From Bog-756 sp963806455 (GTDB lineage: Bacteria; Actinomycetota; Acidimicrobiia; Acidimicrobiales; RAAP-2), in the NCBI GenBank assembly GCA_963806455.1, contig CAWDXZ010000006.1:310001-374000 (forward strand): 64,000 nt of DNA, written 5' to 3'. The stretch's first letter is position 1, and each line of letters starts with the position of its first letter. A model generated the notes under the pieces. The model was not told the origin of the DNA. It searched no databases and saw only the letters and a program-made list of their open reading frames with translations. A program made the position numbers and the translations under genes. Of this stretch, positions 17,045 through 26,564 are shown piece by piece.

Positions 17045-17817
17045 GGGGAGCTGTTCCCCCCGTTGGCACCATGGCCGCCGGACGGATACGGCAGGAGCAC
17101 CAGGCTCACCTGGTCTGACGCCGCCGCCGAGGAGACGGCGGGGGCGAGGGTTTCCGAGACCTCGACCGAGACCAGCTCCGAGCCACCCGATGAGCCCGAT
17201 GTGCTCATTGCGCCGGTGGATGTCATTTCCGCCCCGAAGACGATCGCTTGCGGGACGAGGACTCCCGAATCCGAAGAGGAGTCGGCGGTGCCACCGGACG
17301 TCGACGGTGATGCAGTCGGGGTACCAGGACTCCCGGTTTCGACCACCATGACCTGGTCCCCCGGCTCCAATCCGGCCGAGGGGAGTTGATCCGGCTTCAG
17401 CGCCATGCCCACCACTGCATAGCCCGGGGGGATAGCCTGCCCGTCCGTCGTGTCACCGAGGGTCAGCAAGGAGCCCGACGGGATGGTCACGGCCGCCCGC
17501 CGTCCCGATAGCTCTGAGGCATCGGACACCGGGATCGGTATGACACCACCGGAGATGGCCGCGCTCGTCCGGCCAAGGTCCGGGGCCGTGATGGGCTGTC
17601 CCTGTTCAATGGTGTGGGTGACCATCAGGACGGACTGTTTGTGGTTGGCCGATGCATAGACACTGGCGAACGCAGCGATACTGACAAAGACCACCAGCGC
17701 GGACAGCAGCGACATGACCGGCCGCCTCCCGCCGGGGAGGGACGGCATTCGAGAATTCTTCAGGGGATCGCGGCTTGGGTGATCGGCCGACATCGCCCGC
17801 TCGAGGGTCGACGTCAC
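17041..17817 (-). CDS. CpaB/RcpC-like SAF-domain pilus protein
   Basis: 258 residues. A single N-terminal membrane segment (VMSLLSALVVFVSIAAFASV) is followed by an SAF-type region (VTHTIEQGQPITAPDLGRT) and AVTIPSGSLLTLGDTTDG, as in CpaB/RcpC. A Ser/Thr/Gly-rich linker precedes the C-terminus. In other tad systems CpaB links the inner-membrane platform to the outer layer; in a monoderm it would act in the wall. GTG 17817 is preferred because it overlaps the upstream stop as GTGA; the longer reading frame to 17967 lies within the upstream gene. Confidence 0.75.
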   Translation of the reverse strand: MTSTLERAMSADHPSRDPLKNSRMPSLPGGRRPVMSLLSALVVFVSIAAFASVYASANHKQSVLMVTHTIEQGQPITAPDLGRTSAAISGGVIPIPVSDASELSGRRAAVTIPSGSLLTLGDTTDGQAIPPGYAVVGMALKPDQLPSAGLEPGDQVMVVETGSPGTPTASPSTSGGTADSSSDSGVLVPQAIVFGAEMTSTGAMSTSGSSGGSELVSVEVSETLAPAVSSAAASDQVSLVLLPYPSGGHGANGGNSSP

Positions 17818-18743
17818 AACGCCCGACCCGGTGCGAGAGGATGACCTGAGTCGGCGACGAAGGACTCGGTGAAGACGCTCTGCACCTGTTCGACCCGGAG
17901 CCGGGTCTGTGACGACGTGGTCAGTGCGGGGAGAGAGCCACCACCGGGGGCACCTTGGGCCGTCCACTGCACCGACCAGGACACGGTGGCGGACACGGTG
18001 AACGCTCCATCGTCGGGATTGCCGTCAGGAGAAGGCTGGCCAAGCGACGAGATCCGGTAGACGTGGTCGCACGAAGTCGTCTGTCGGGATGCAGACTTGA
18101 TCGGATCGAATGGCACACCACGTCCGCATGAGACGACGATGCCGTCTCCCATGGTCCACGTGACGGACATCGGCGTCGCCACCGCTGTTGCCGTCACGGT
18201 TCCCGCTGTTGCGGTGACGGTATAGGAGTGCCAGATAGCACCGTCGATCCAGAGCCACGTCGGGAGGTTGACGACGGACGATCCCGACGGATTGAAATAC
18301 ATCGTCGGCGAGGGGAGCTCGAGGGATCGCTCGGCGTCGAGGGCCAGAGCTCGAGGATCGACCGCCGGAGCGGCCGGGGCCGTCTGGCCGGTAATCCACT
18401 CGGTCTGGGTGACACTCGACCCGGTTGCACCGTTGCTGCAGGTCACCGAGTACCAGGCGCCCGGCGTGGGACCCCCAGGGGCGATACCGCCCTCGTTGTT
18501 GAGCACGAGCTCCACAGAGGTGCAGGTCCACGGATCGCTCCCCGACCCTGTGCCGCCGGCGGCGGCGGCCAGGCCCGGGCCGCCTGCGACTGGGCCCGAT
18601 GATCCCCCGGTCGAGGCCCCGACCGTGACCGTCCCCCCCGGGCCGTCGTTGCCCAGCACCGCAGCGAACGACGTAGGCCCGTTGACCAGCAGAACGGCGA
18701 TCATCCCCGCCAGGGGAGCCAGGACCTTCACGAACCGCCGCAT
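17814..18743 (-). CDS. Secreted protein of the tad operon, function unknown
   Basis: About 309 residues. MRRFVKVLAPLAGMIAVLLV with NGPTSFAA after it is a clear Sec signal peptide. The mature part is Gly/Thr/Ser-rich and includes several Cys residues (WTCTS, SVTCSNG, VVSCGRG, TTSCDHVYR). It contains an Ig/PKD-like strand pattern with repeated TVTATA stretches. I do not recognise a named domain. ATG 18743 is chosen for the signal peptide; 18779 would add 12 unlikely residues. The position as second gene of the tad operon suggests a role at the pilus base or outside the cell. Confidence 0.65.
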   Translation of the reverse strand: MRRFVKVLAPLAGMIAVLLVNGPTSFAAVLGNDGPGGTVTVGASTGGSSGPVAGGPGLAAAAGGTGSGSDPWTCTSVELVLNNEGGIAPGGPTPGAWYSVTCSNGATGSSVTQTEWITGQTAPAAPAVDPRALALDAERSLELPSPTMYFNPSGSSVVNLPTWLWIDGAIWHSYTVTATAGTVTATAVATPMSVTWTMGDGIVVSCGRGVPFDPIKSASRQTTSCDHVYRISSLGQPSPDGNPDDGAFTVSATVSWSVQWTAQGAPGGGSLPALTTSSQTRLRVEQVQSVFTESFVADSGHPLAPGRAL

Positions 18744-19438
18744 CGACCGACTCCCACGCTCTGGGTCATGAGCTTCCAACCCGTCACGGTTCTCTGCATG
18801 GTCGACGAGATGGACTCGAAGTCGACCTGGCCGGGCACCCCCGGTGCGGGCTGTCCCGACGCAGCCGAGACGACGATCTCCGCATCGTGTTCGCAGTCAT
18901 GGACTGTCGCCCGGTCGTTCTCGAGCGACGAGACGCTCGGATGCCCGATGGTGACCGGGCCTCGGGCGACTTGGCCGTTTGCCTGCATCCCCTCGAGGAG
19001 TGCACGGGACCAGTCCAGCTGGGGCGAGACCGTGGTTGCGGCCAGGCTCGGTTCGTTCGGATCGGCGGTCAGAGCCGCAATCTCGAAGGCCTCCTGTGCC
19101 GACATCCAGGCCGCTACCACCTGCGCCGTCGCCGGCGAGGATGCTTGATCCCACGCTTGGCCGGAGGCTTGAGCAGATCCCTTTGTGCCGGGTGCACCTG
19201 GCGTTGCTCCTATTGCCGTGGCCTGCGCTCGGCTTGGCCCACCCGACGCCGTCACCGTGGATCGTGACGTTCCTCGCCCCGCCGGTTCGTGTCCCGGCCG
19301 GGGTCCCCGGCCGGCGGCCGAGGAGTCCCCGGCAAGGCCACAGCTGGCCGTCAGAAGGACGGTGGCAGCCACGCAGAGGATGGCCTTTCCCCCGGCCACC
19401 CGATGCGACACCACGTCTCCGACTGCCCCCCGAACCAT
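18728..19438 (-). CDS. Putative lipoprotein, first gene of the tad operon
   Basis: About 236 residues. The hydrophobic leader AILCVAATVLLTASCGLAGD contains the lipobox LTAS-Cys, so the protein is probably lipid-anchored at the outer face of the membrane. An Ala/Gly/Ser-rich linker is followed by a compact domain with a Cys pair (HDCEHD and GRCGG). No family is recognised, although the layout resembles the small accessory lipoproteins seen in other actinobacterial loci. ATG 19438 gives the best leader; an in-frame extension to 19576 would cross the palindrome at 19476-19506. The stop overlaps the next start by 16 bp. Confidence 0.65.
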   Translation of the reverse strand: MVRGAVGDVVSHRVAGGKAILCVAATVLLTASCGLAGDSSAAGRGPRPGHEPAGRGTSRSTVTASGGPSRAQATAIGATPGAPGTKGSAQASGQAWDQASSPATAQVVAAWMSAQEAFEIAALTADPNEPSLAATTVSPQLDWSRALLEGMQANGQVARGPVTIGHPSVSSLENDRATVHDCEHDAEIVVSAASGQPAPGVPGQVDFESISSTMQRTVTGWKLMTQSVGVGRCGGS

Positions 19439-19475
19439 AGGGGCGGGACCATAAGAGTGACTTCCACTCGGGGCA

Positions 19476-19506
19476 AAAGTAATTGCACTCGGAGTGCAAT
19501 TACTTT
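19476..19506. promoter_or_regulatory. Perfect 31-bp palindrome upstream of the tad operon
   Basis: Arms AAAGTAATTGCACTC (19476-19490) and GAGTGCAATTACTTT (19492-19506) are exact inverted copies around a single G. It lies 38 bp upstream of the first tad gene, in an AT-rich patch of an otherwise GC-rich region. This looks like a high-affinity operator for a dimeric regulator. A cruciform or hairpin is also possible, but no U-tract follows on either strand that would make it a terminator. Confidence 0.6.
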
Positions 19507-19973
19507 GCGCCGATTCCATCCCTGCCGGCTCGGCCTCGCCTTCTTCACCCAGGGGCATCTCCATCCGGTCGGACACGAACCGAGCCTCGTTCCTCGTCCT
19601 TGCTCAGCTCCTTGATGGACACCTTGCACGATTGCATCCGGATCGCGGATGGGTCCGGGAGGACCACGCTCGTGTTGTTGAATTTCGTTGGTATCACTGG
19701 ACAATTTCGATACGTTGACGGTGGTCGGAAGGCCTCTGCCCACGCTGTCGTCCTGGCAGCCGATCGGTTCCAGGCCCAATCCTCGCAGGGGCGGTCACCT
19801 CCGACTGTGTCTGGTTCCTGTCGACCGGATGGCCACCCAGTCTTCCGTTTTTGAGACGACTCTCCGTGGTGACGCCCGCGCGATGCGTGGTTCGACTTTG
19901 CCGCCGGGGCGGGCGCGAATTGACGGCCTGACTGTCCGGCGGTCCGGTCACACCCCCGCGGCAGACTGGTGCC
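19507..19973. other. Gene-free region between tad operon and HNH gene
   Basis: About 470 bp without a supported gene on either strand. GC content is lower than the flanks, especially 19660-19720 (TTGTTGAATTTCG and GGACAATTTCGATACG), which could hold promoters. Short open frames here lack ribosome-binding sites and protein-like composition. Confidence 0.5.
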
Positions 19974-21581
19974 ATGGCACCGAACAACTGGGCCGGCGAT
20001 CAATCGGGCGAGGTGTCCACGGCCATTCGGCCCGGGCCACTGACCACCCCGACGAACACCGCCCGAGCGGGCGGCGGCGGAGCGGGCGGCGGCGGAGCGG
20101 GCGGCGGCGGAGCGGGCGGCGGCGGAGCCGGTCAGACGACCGAAACGGACGCCCTCTCCGCGGCCATCGAGGTGATTGCCGCTTTCGTGGCCGACTTCGA
20201 GCCCGGACTGTACAGCGGGGATGATGCCGCCACTCTCGTGTCCCGGTTCTGCCGGGCCGAACGGTTGTGCGGCGCCGGGAAGACCCTCGCTGCCGCCAGA
20301 GTGGCCGAGTCAAACCGACCTGAGCGGTCCGGGCACAAATCAGCCGCCGACTGGTTGGCATCGGTAACTGGACAACCGGTCGGTCAGGCTGTCGAGGAGC
20401 TCAGGCTCGGAGAGGCTCTCGCTGAGCAACCCGGGCTGGATGCCGCCTATCGGGGAGGCCGCCTTTCTCGACTCGGTGCCGCCCTGGTCGCCGGTGCCAC
20501 CGCGATCAATCCGTCCCGGGGCCATGAGCTGGTGGAACAGGCTGAGCACGATTCTTGGCGTCAGTTACGGGACCGATGTCTTCGCGTGCGAGCCGAAGGG
20601 CAATCGGCCGAGGAGGCGGCGCGGAGGACGGCTGCCATCCACAGGGCCCGGCGGTGCCGGACCTGGACCGATGTCGATGGGTCGTTTCGACTCGACGCCA
20701 CCCTCACGGCCGAGGCCGGAGCCGCACTCACGGCCTCCCTCACCAAGGAGTCGGCACGCTTCTTCGAGCGGGCGAGACGCGAGGGTGTCCACGAGTCCAG
20801 GGATGCCTACACCGCCGACGCCCTGGTCGCGCTGGTGACCGGACGAGGCATCATCGGAGCCGGTCCGAGGAGCGATACGCCGGTGGCGGCCGGTGATTCA
20901 ACGATCCCGACGGAGCCTTCCGGGAAGCGCCGCGCCCCGGACCCGAAGGCCATCGTGCACCTGAGGGTGGACCTCGATGCACTCCGTCGGGGGGAGACAG
21001 GAACGGGAGAGATTTGCGAGATCCCCGGTGTCGGCCCCGTATCGATCGAAACGGCCCGGAATCTCATGGGAGACGCTCTGGTCGACCTCGTGATCGCGAA
21101 CGGCGTCGACGTGACCACAATTTGCCACCTGGGGCGATCGATCCCGACTGCGCTGCGTACAGCCCTGGTGGAACGGGACCGGTCCTGCGTGGTCCCCGGG
21201 TGCGACGTCGCCCAGGGCCTCGAGATCGACCATTGGGGCATCTCCTTCTCGGACGGTGGTCCGGCATCGTTGGCCAATCTGGCCCGTTTGTGCTCTCACC
21301 ACCATTACCTCCGCACCCACCAAGGGTTCCGGCTGAGTGGCGGTCCCGGAAGATGGGTGTGGGAGCCGCCTCCTTCTCCCAGGACGCCCTCCAGACGGAC
21401 CAGGGTGAGACCTCGGGTGACGGTGAGATCGAAAGCCGACATCAGGCCGACTATTACGGTCAGGATTGTTGTCGGCGGTCGCCGAACTCGAATGAATCGC
21501 GCCGGTGGCCGACGCCGCCCACGACGTAATTCAGGCGAGGTGGACGATCTCCGATTACCCCTGTCCGTGACAGGGTTATGA
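19974..21581 (+). CDS. DUF222 / HNH endonuclease-type protein (13E12 family-like)
   Basis: 535 residues. An N-terminal Gly-Ala repeat (four GGGGA units, about residues 32-51) is followed by a DUF222 region (about 60-390), with KSAADWLASVTGQPVGQAVE and LGEALAEQPGLDAAYRGGRL. A C-terminal HNH nuclease domain has CVVPGC, then LEIDHWGISFSDGG, then LARLCSHHHYLRTHQGF, so the zinc and catalytic residues appear intact. A long Arg-rich tail ends the protein. Such proteins are multi-copy in actinobacteria and often behave as mobile or selfish genes. Three TTA Leu codons occur (20565, 21555 and the last sense codon 21576), which is odd for this GC-rich genome. Confidence 0.87.
   Translation: MAPNNWAGDQSGEVSTAIRPGPLTTPTNTARAGGGGAGGGGAGGGGAGGGGAGQTTETDALSAAIEVIAAFVADFEPGLYSGDDAATLVSRFCRAERLCGAGKTLAAARVAESNRPERSGHKSAADWLASVTGQPVGQAVEELRLGEALAEQPGLDAAYRGGRLSRLGAALVAGATAINPSRGHELVEQAEHDSWRQLRDRCLRVRAEGQSAEEAARRTAAIHRARRCRTWTDVDGSFRLDATLTAEAGAALTASLTKESARFFERARREGVHESRDAYTADALVALVTGRGIIGAGPRSDTPVAAGDSTIPTEPSGKRRAPDPKAIVHLRVDLDALRRGETGTGEICEIPGVGPVSIETARNLMGDALVDLVIANGVDVTTICHLGRSIPTALRTALVERDRSCVVPGCDVAQGLEIDHWGISFSDGGPASLANLARLCSHHHYLRTHQGFRLSGGPGRWVWEPPPSPRTPSRRTRVRPRVTVRSKADIRPTITVRIVVGGRRTRMNRAGGRRRPRRNSGEVDDLRLPLSVTGL
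20066..20125. repeat. Four exact 15-bp repeats encoding GGGGA
   Basis: The unit AGCGGGCGGCGGCGG occurs four times in a row and encodes a Gly-rich N-terminal linker of the DUF222/HNH protein. The identical copies suggest recent slippage. Confidence 0.9.
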
Positions 21582-21626
21582 GCAATCGGGATCGGAAAAC
21601 GGTCCCGGGCCGACCCCGGCCAGCGG

Positions 21627-22676
21627 TTACTCGTGCGTTGCAATCGGGGACTCCATGACGGGGGACTCTGCGACATCGGGACTTCCACCCGCGGCCAGCT
21701 TGGCACTCAATTTCACAGCCTTGACCGCGCTCGTCGCGCCGGTCTGCAGCACGACGGCGATCACGAGCATGATGACGGCGAGAAAACGGAAGGTGGCGGA
21801 TCCGAGCAGGAGAATGGACAGTCGCCCCAGCAGGTATGGCGGCGAGCAGACCATGGCGCCCACGGCGCCACCCAGGGCCGATGCCGTCAGCTTGTCGCGC
21901 CTCGAGTGGTGAGAGGCGCTCACACCGACAAGGCGGCCGGGGACCGCCACATAGGCGACCATCATCACCGCCACCACGACTCCCAATGTCAGCCCGAACC
22001 ATCGGACACCCCATCGATTGGTCACCATGGTGGCGAACCCGAGCCCGATACCGATGACGAATCCCCACCCCAACACGGTGGCTTTGTGCACTCTGGCCTC
22101 CGCGAACGCCCGCCGGATCTGTGGTCGGCCCGGAGCGGCAATGGCAAAGGCGAACACGGCATTGAGGAAGAAGCTGGCCGAGGTGATGGCGGCGATGGCC
22201 AGGACGATGGGAATCAGCCACGCTCCGTAGAGGGGGTGGAACTGCTTCCCGTGCAACACATGGACCTTCAGGTCGAGCATCGCCAACCAGATCCACATGG
22301 CGGGGAGGACCTGGACGAGTGTCAGTCGCCAGTTGGTGAACAGGAGCTTGACCCCTTGGAACAGCATGGCGAACGCTCCTACCACCAGGGCCAGAGGGGC
22401 GAGCAGGCGGCTCCGCCGGCTGAGTGACAGAACGGCGCTCTCCACCATCTTGTCGTCGCCGTTCCGGATTGCCTCCACCAGCCGGGTCACCTGGGCCCCC
22501 ACTACGGCACGACGTGTCCGATCCTCCACGATCTGAGCCACCGGAACCTGAGCCATCGGGACCTGAGCCATCGGAACCTGATCCATCGGAACCTGATCCA
22601 TCGGAACCTGATCCGGGGCCTGTCCGGGCCTTCCGGGGATCGAGCCCGTCACCGCCGGCTCGTCGCCATGCGTCAT
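21627..22676 (-). CDS. Polytopic membrane protein with N-terminal QVPM repeats, function unknown
   Basis: Up to 349 residues with about six hydrophobic segments between residues 90 and 325 (LLAPLALVVGAFAMLFQGVK, ITSASFFLNAVFAFAIAAPG, LGWGFVIGIGLGFATMVTNR and others). The cytoplasmic N-terminus is a run of five DQVPM/AQVPM units from a 15-bp DNA repeat. Because each repeat holds an in-frame ATG or GTG, the true start is uncertain; ATG 22676 is the longest option. It is probably widespread in Acidimicrobiia, but I recognise no named family. It converges with the HNH gene and is divergent from ettA. Confidence 0.65.
   Translation of the reverse strand: MTHGDEPAVTGSIPGRPGQAPDQVPMDQVPMDQVPMAQVPMAQVPVAQIVEDRTRRAVVGAQVTRLVEAIRNGDDKMVESAVLSLSRRSRLLAPLALVVGAFAMLFQGVKLLFTNWRLTLVQVLPAMWIWLAMLDLKVHVLHGKQFHPLYGAWLIPIVLAIAAITSASFFLNAVFAFAIAAPGRPQIRRAFAEARVHKATVLGWGFVIGIGLGFATMVTNRWGVRWFGLTLGVVVAVMMVAYVAVPGRLVGVSASHHSRRDKLTASALGGAVGAMVCSPPYLLGRLSILLLGSATFRFLAVIMLVIAVVLQTGATSAVKAVKLSAKLAAGGSPDVAESPVMESPIATHE
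22531..22614. repeat. 15-bp tandem repeat with in-frame start codons
   Basis: About five copies of a CCATCGGAACCTGAT-like unit. On the minus strand they encode Gln-Val-Pro-Met-Asp/Ala. Each copy supplies a Met or Val codon in frame near the 5' end of the membrane-protein gene. Confidence 0.85.
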
Positions 22677-22911
22677 GACTGGAGCCGGTCGGACCGATTT
22701 CGATCCTCCCGACCTCCCGAGGCGTTGCCGCTGTCGAGGGCTCGGGACGTCATCGCGGCCAACCCTACTTTCACCACGACGCGCTCTTGAGGCCGGCCAC
22801 CAGGGTCACTCGGGTCCCAGGATCACCAGCCCGGCATCCTGGCCCGGCCAAGCCCGACATCCTGGCCCCTGGCGGCCGGACCGGAGCCGCCCACCTGACA
22901 CACTGGTCGGT

Positions 22912-24597
<1,686 letters not shown>

Positions 24598-24630
24598 GCC
24601 GTCGAACGCCTCCCCGAGCGCCCCTCTGCC

Positions 24631-25674
24631 ATGGCCGACGCCCGACGCACCTTTGCCAGCGACAACTGGTCCGGCGTCCACCCCGACGTGCTGGCCGCCG
24701 TCGTGTCGGCCAACGGCAACCACGCCCCCGCCTACGGCGACGATCCCGTCACCGCCCGGGCGGTCGCGCTGTTCCAGGAGCACTTCGGCCCGGACGCCCG
24801 GGTCTTCCTGGCCTTCAACGGGACCGGGGCCAACGTGGTCGGCCTCCAGTCGCTGCTCCGGCCGTTCGAGGCGATCATCTGCGCCGCCGGCGCCCACATC
24901 TACGTGGACGAGTGCGGCGCCCCCGAGCGCTTCCTCGGCAGCAAGCTGATCCCGGTCGCCGCCGCCGACGGCAAGCTCACGCCCGAGCTGGCCGAGGCGG
25001 CCGCCGGGGGCGTCGGCGACGAGCACCACGTCCAGCCCCGGGTGGTCTCGATCACCCAGGCCACCGAGGTGGGGACCTGCTACCGCCCCGATGAGATCGC
25101 CGCCCTGGCCCGCTGGGCCCACGACCGGGGCATGTACCTCCACCTCGACGGGGCCCGGCTGTCCAATGCGGCCGCCTTCTTGGAGGTGGGGCTCGGCGAG
25201 CTCGGGGCCGGCTCCGGGGTGGACGTGCTCTCCTTCGGCGGGACCAAGAACGGTGCCATGGGCGCCGAGGCGGTCGTCTCCTTCCGGGCACCCGATAACG
25301 GGTCGCTGCGCTACATCCGCAAGCAGTCGATGCAGCTGGCCTCCAAGATGCGCTTCGTGTCGGCCCAGTTCGTGGCCCTGCTCTCCGACGGCCTCTGGCG
25401 TTCCAATGCCCAGCGGGCCAATGCCATGGCCGCCCGGCTGGCCGAGGGGGTCGAGGCGCTGGCCGGTGTCTCGGTGGCCCACCCGGTCGAGGCCAACGGC
25501 GTCTTCGCCACCCTCCCACCCCCGGTGACCCGCTCACTGCAGGAGCACTACCCCTTCCACGTCTGGGACGAGCGCTCCGGGGTGGTCCGGTGGATGACCT
25601 CGTTCGACACGACCGAGGAGGACGTCGACGCCTTCGTGGCCCTGGTGGCCGCGACCATGGCTGCGCACCGGTAG
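24631..25674 (+). CDS. Low-specificity threonine aldolase family (PLP-dependent beta-eliminating lyase)
   Basis: 347 residues. FASDNWSGVHPDVLAAVVSA is the family N-terminus. HIYVDECGAPERFLGSKLIP, MYLHLDGARLSNAAAFLEVG and SFGGTKNGAMGAEAVVSF follow; the Lys in SFGGTKNG is the expected Schiff-base residue. Threonine aldolases split threonine or allo-threonine to glycine and acetaldehyde. It starts 34 bp after ettA on the same strand. Its last 127 bp are overlapped on the opposite strand by the reading frame of the next gene. Substrate preference cannot be told from sequence. Confidence 0.88.
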   Translation: MADARRTFASDNWSGVHPDVLAAVVSANGNHAPAYGDDPVTARAVALFQEHFGPDARVFLAFNGTGANVVGLQSLLRPFEAIICAAGAHIYVDECGAPERFLGSKLIPVAAADGKLTPELAEAAAGGVGDEHHVQPRVVSITQATEVGTCYRPDEIAALARWAHDRGMYLHLDGARLSNAAAFLEVGLGELGAGSGVDVLSFGGTKNGAMGAEAVVSFRAPDNGSLRYIRKQSMQLASKMRFVSAQFVALLSDGLWRSNAQRANAMAARLAEGVEALAGVSVAHPVEANGVFATLPPPVTRSLQEHYPFHVWDERSGVVRWMTSFDTTEEDVDAFVALVAATMAAHR

Positions 25675-26528
25675 CGGTTCGGGTGACCGGGCACCATCGG
25701 CGAGTCGCCTTCAGGGCCGGGGGTGGCGGGGGGACGACCCGGCCCGGGGGGACCGGCAAAGGCCTGGGCCAGGGACATCCACTCGGCGGCGTCCGGCCCG
25801 TCGACCACCAGGGAGGTGTCGGCCACGTTCCGGCGCTGGGTGACGACCAGGCAGAAGTCGAGCGCCGGCCCCTCGATCCGCGACACCGGCCGGCTGTGCG
25901 CTCGGTCGTCACCGACCCGCCACTCCCACCGCTCGCCGGACGGGCTCAGCAGGCTGACGTCGATCCGCCCCGGCGGGACCTCCCGCCCGCGGACGGCGTA
26001 GGAGAACGGCCTGGCCCTCACACCGAGATGCGCCACGTGCCGCAGCCGGTCGGTGGGCTCACGCCGGAGGTCCAGCGCGTCGGCCACGTCCTGACCGTGC
26101 GCCCAGGTCTCCATCAGCCGGGCCGAGACGAAGGACAGCACGCCCATCGGCGGCCCGTACCAGGGCAGCTTGGCGGCAGGGTCCACCCCCGACACCGCCC
26201 GGACCATCCCGGTGTGCGACTCCTTCCACCACCCGAGGAGCCGGTCGCCGTCCATCGATCGCCCCATGGCCAGGTGGGTGGCCATGGGGTCCCCCTCCTG
26301 GGCCAGGGCGACCTCGGCCTCGCGGGCGAACGCCTCGGGCTGCTCGACGGCCCGGCGGCCGGCGTCGTCGAAGAAGGCCAGGTGGCTGATCTGGTCGCGG
26401 ACGGCCCATCCTGTCGCCGGGGTGGCCAGGTCCCAGGCCGCGTCATCGCCGCGGAGGGGCGACACCAGTCGCACCACATCGGTGTACTCGTCCTCGAGAT
26501 CGCCGAGGAGTTCGGGGAGCGTGGGCAT
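25548..26528 (-). CDS. TIGR03084-type (DinB/maleylpyruvate-isomerase-like) metal-binding protein
   Basis: 326 residues as read. The core (1-270) has ATGWAVRDQISHLAFFDDAG, ESHTGMVRAVSG, LMETWAHGQDVADALDLRRE and VGVRARPFSYAVRG-like blocks of the TIGR03084 branch of the DinB superfamily; the His residues in ISHLAFFD and TWAHGQD are likely metal ligands. Related mycothiol-dependent enzymes act as isomerases or transferases, but no reaction is assigned. Family members end near PEWMSLAQAFAG; here the frame continues about 55 residues antisense to the threonine aldolase gene. The true stop may have been lost or the tail may be real. Confidence 0.75.
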   Translation of the reverse strand: MPTLPELLGDLEDEYTDVVRLVSPLRGDDAAWDLATPATGWAVRDQISHLAFFDDAGRRAVEQPEAFAREAEVALAQEGDPMATHLAMGRSMDGDRLLGWWKESHTGMVRAVSGVDPAAKLPWYGPPMGVLSFVSARLMETWAHGQDVADALDLRREPTDRLRHVAHLGVRARPFSYAVRGREVPPGRIDVSLLSPSGERWEWRVGDDRAHSRPVSRIEGPALDFCLVVTQRRNVADTSLVVDGPDAAEWMSLAQAFAGPPGPGRPPATPGPEGDSPMVPGHPNRYRCAAMVAATRATKASTSSSVVSNEVIHRTTPERSSQTWKG

Positions 26529-26564
26529 CGCCCGCGAGGCTACGGGATGGGCTGCGTCGCCGGG

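Noticed and set aside
19476..19506. HrcA/CIRCE heat-shock element
   Set aside because: The half-sites GCACTC/GAGTGC resemble CIRCE, but CIRCE needs a 9-nt spacer and TTA/TAA flanks; here the spacer is one base.
19476..19506. Rho-independent terminator
   Set aside because: No U-rich tail follows the hairpin on either strand and no gene ends just before it.
19660..19720. Promoter for the HNH gene in the AT-rich patch
   Set aside because: Several weak hexamers are present but none has good -35/-10 spacing, so no specific promoter is claimed.
20066..21581. Group I intron or homing endonuclease
   Set aside because: The HNH domain is fused to DUF222 and stands as a free gene; no intron or interrupted host gene is seen.
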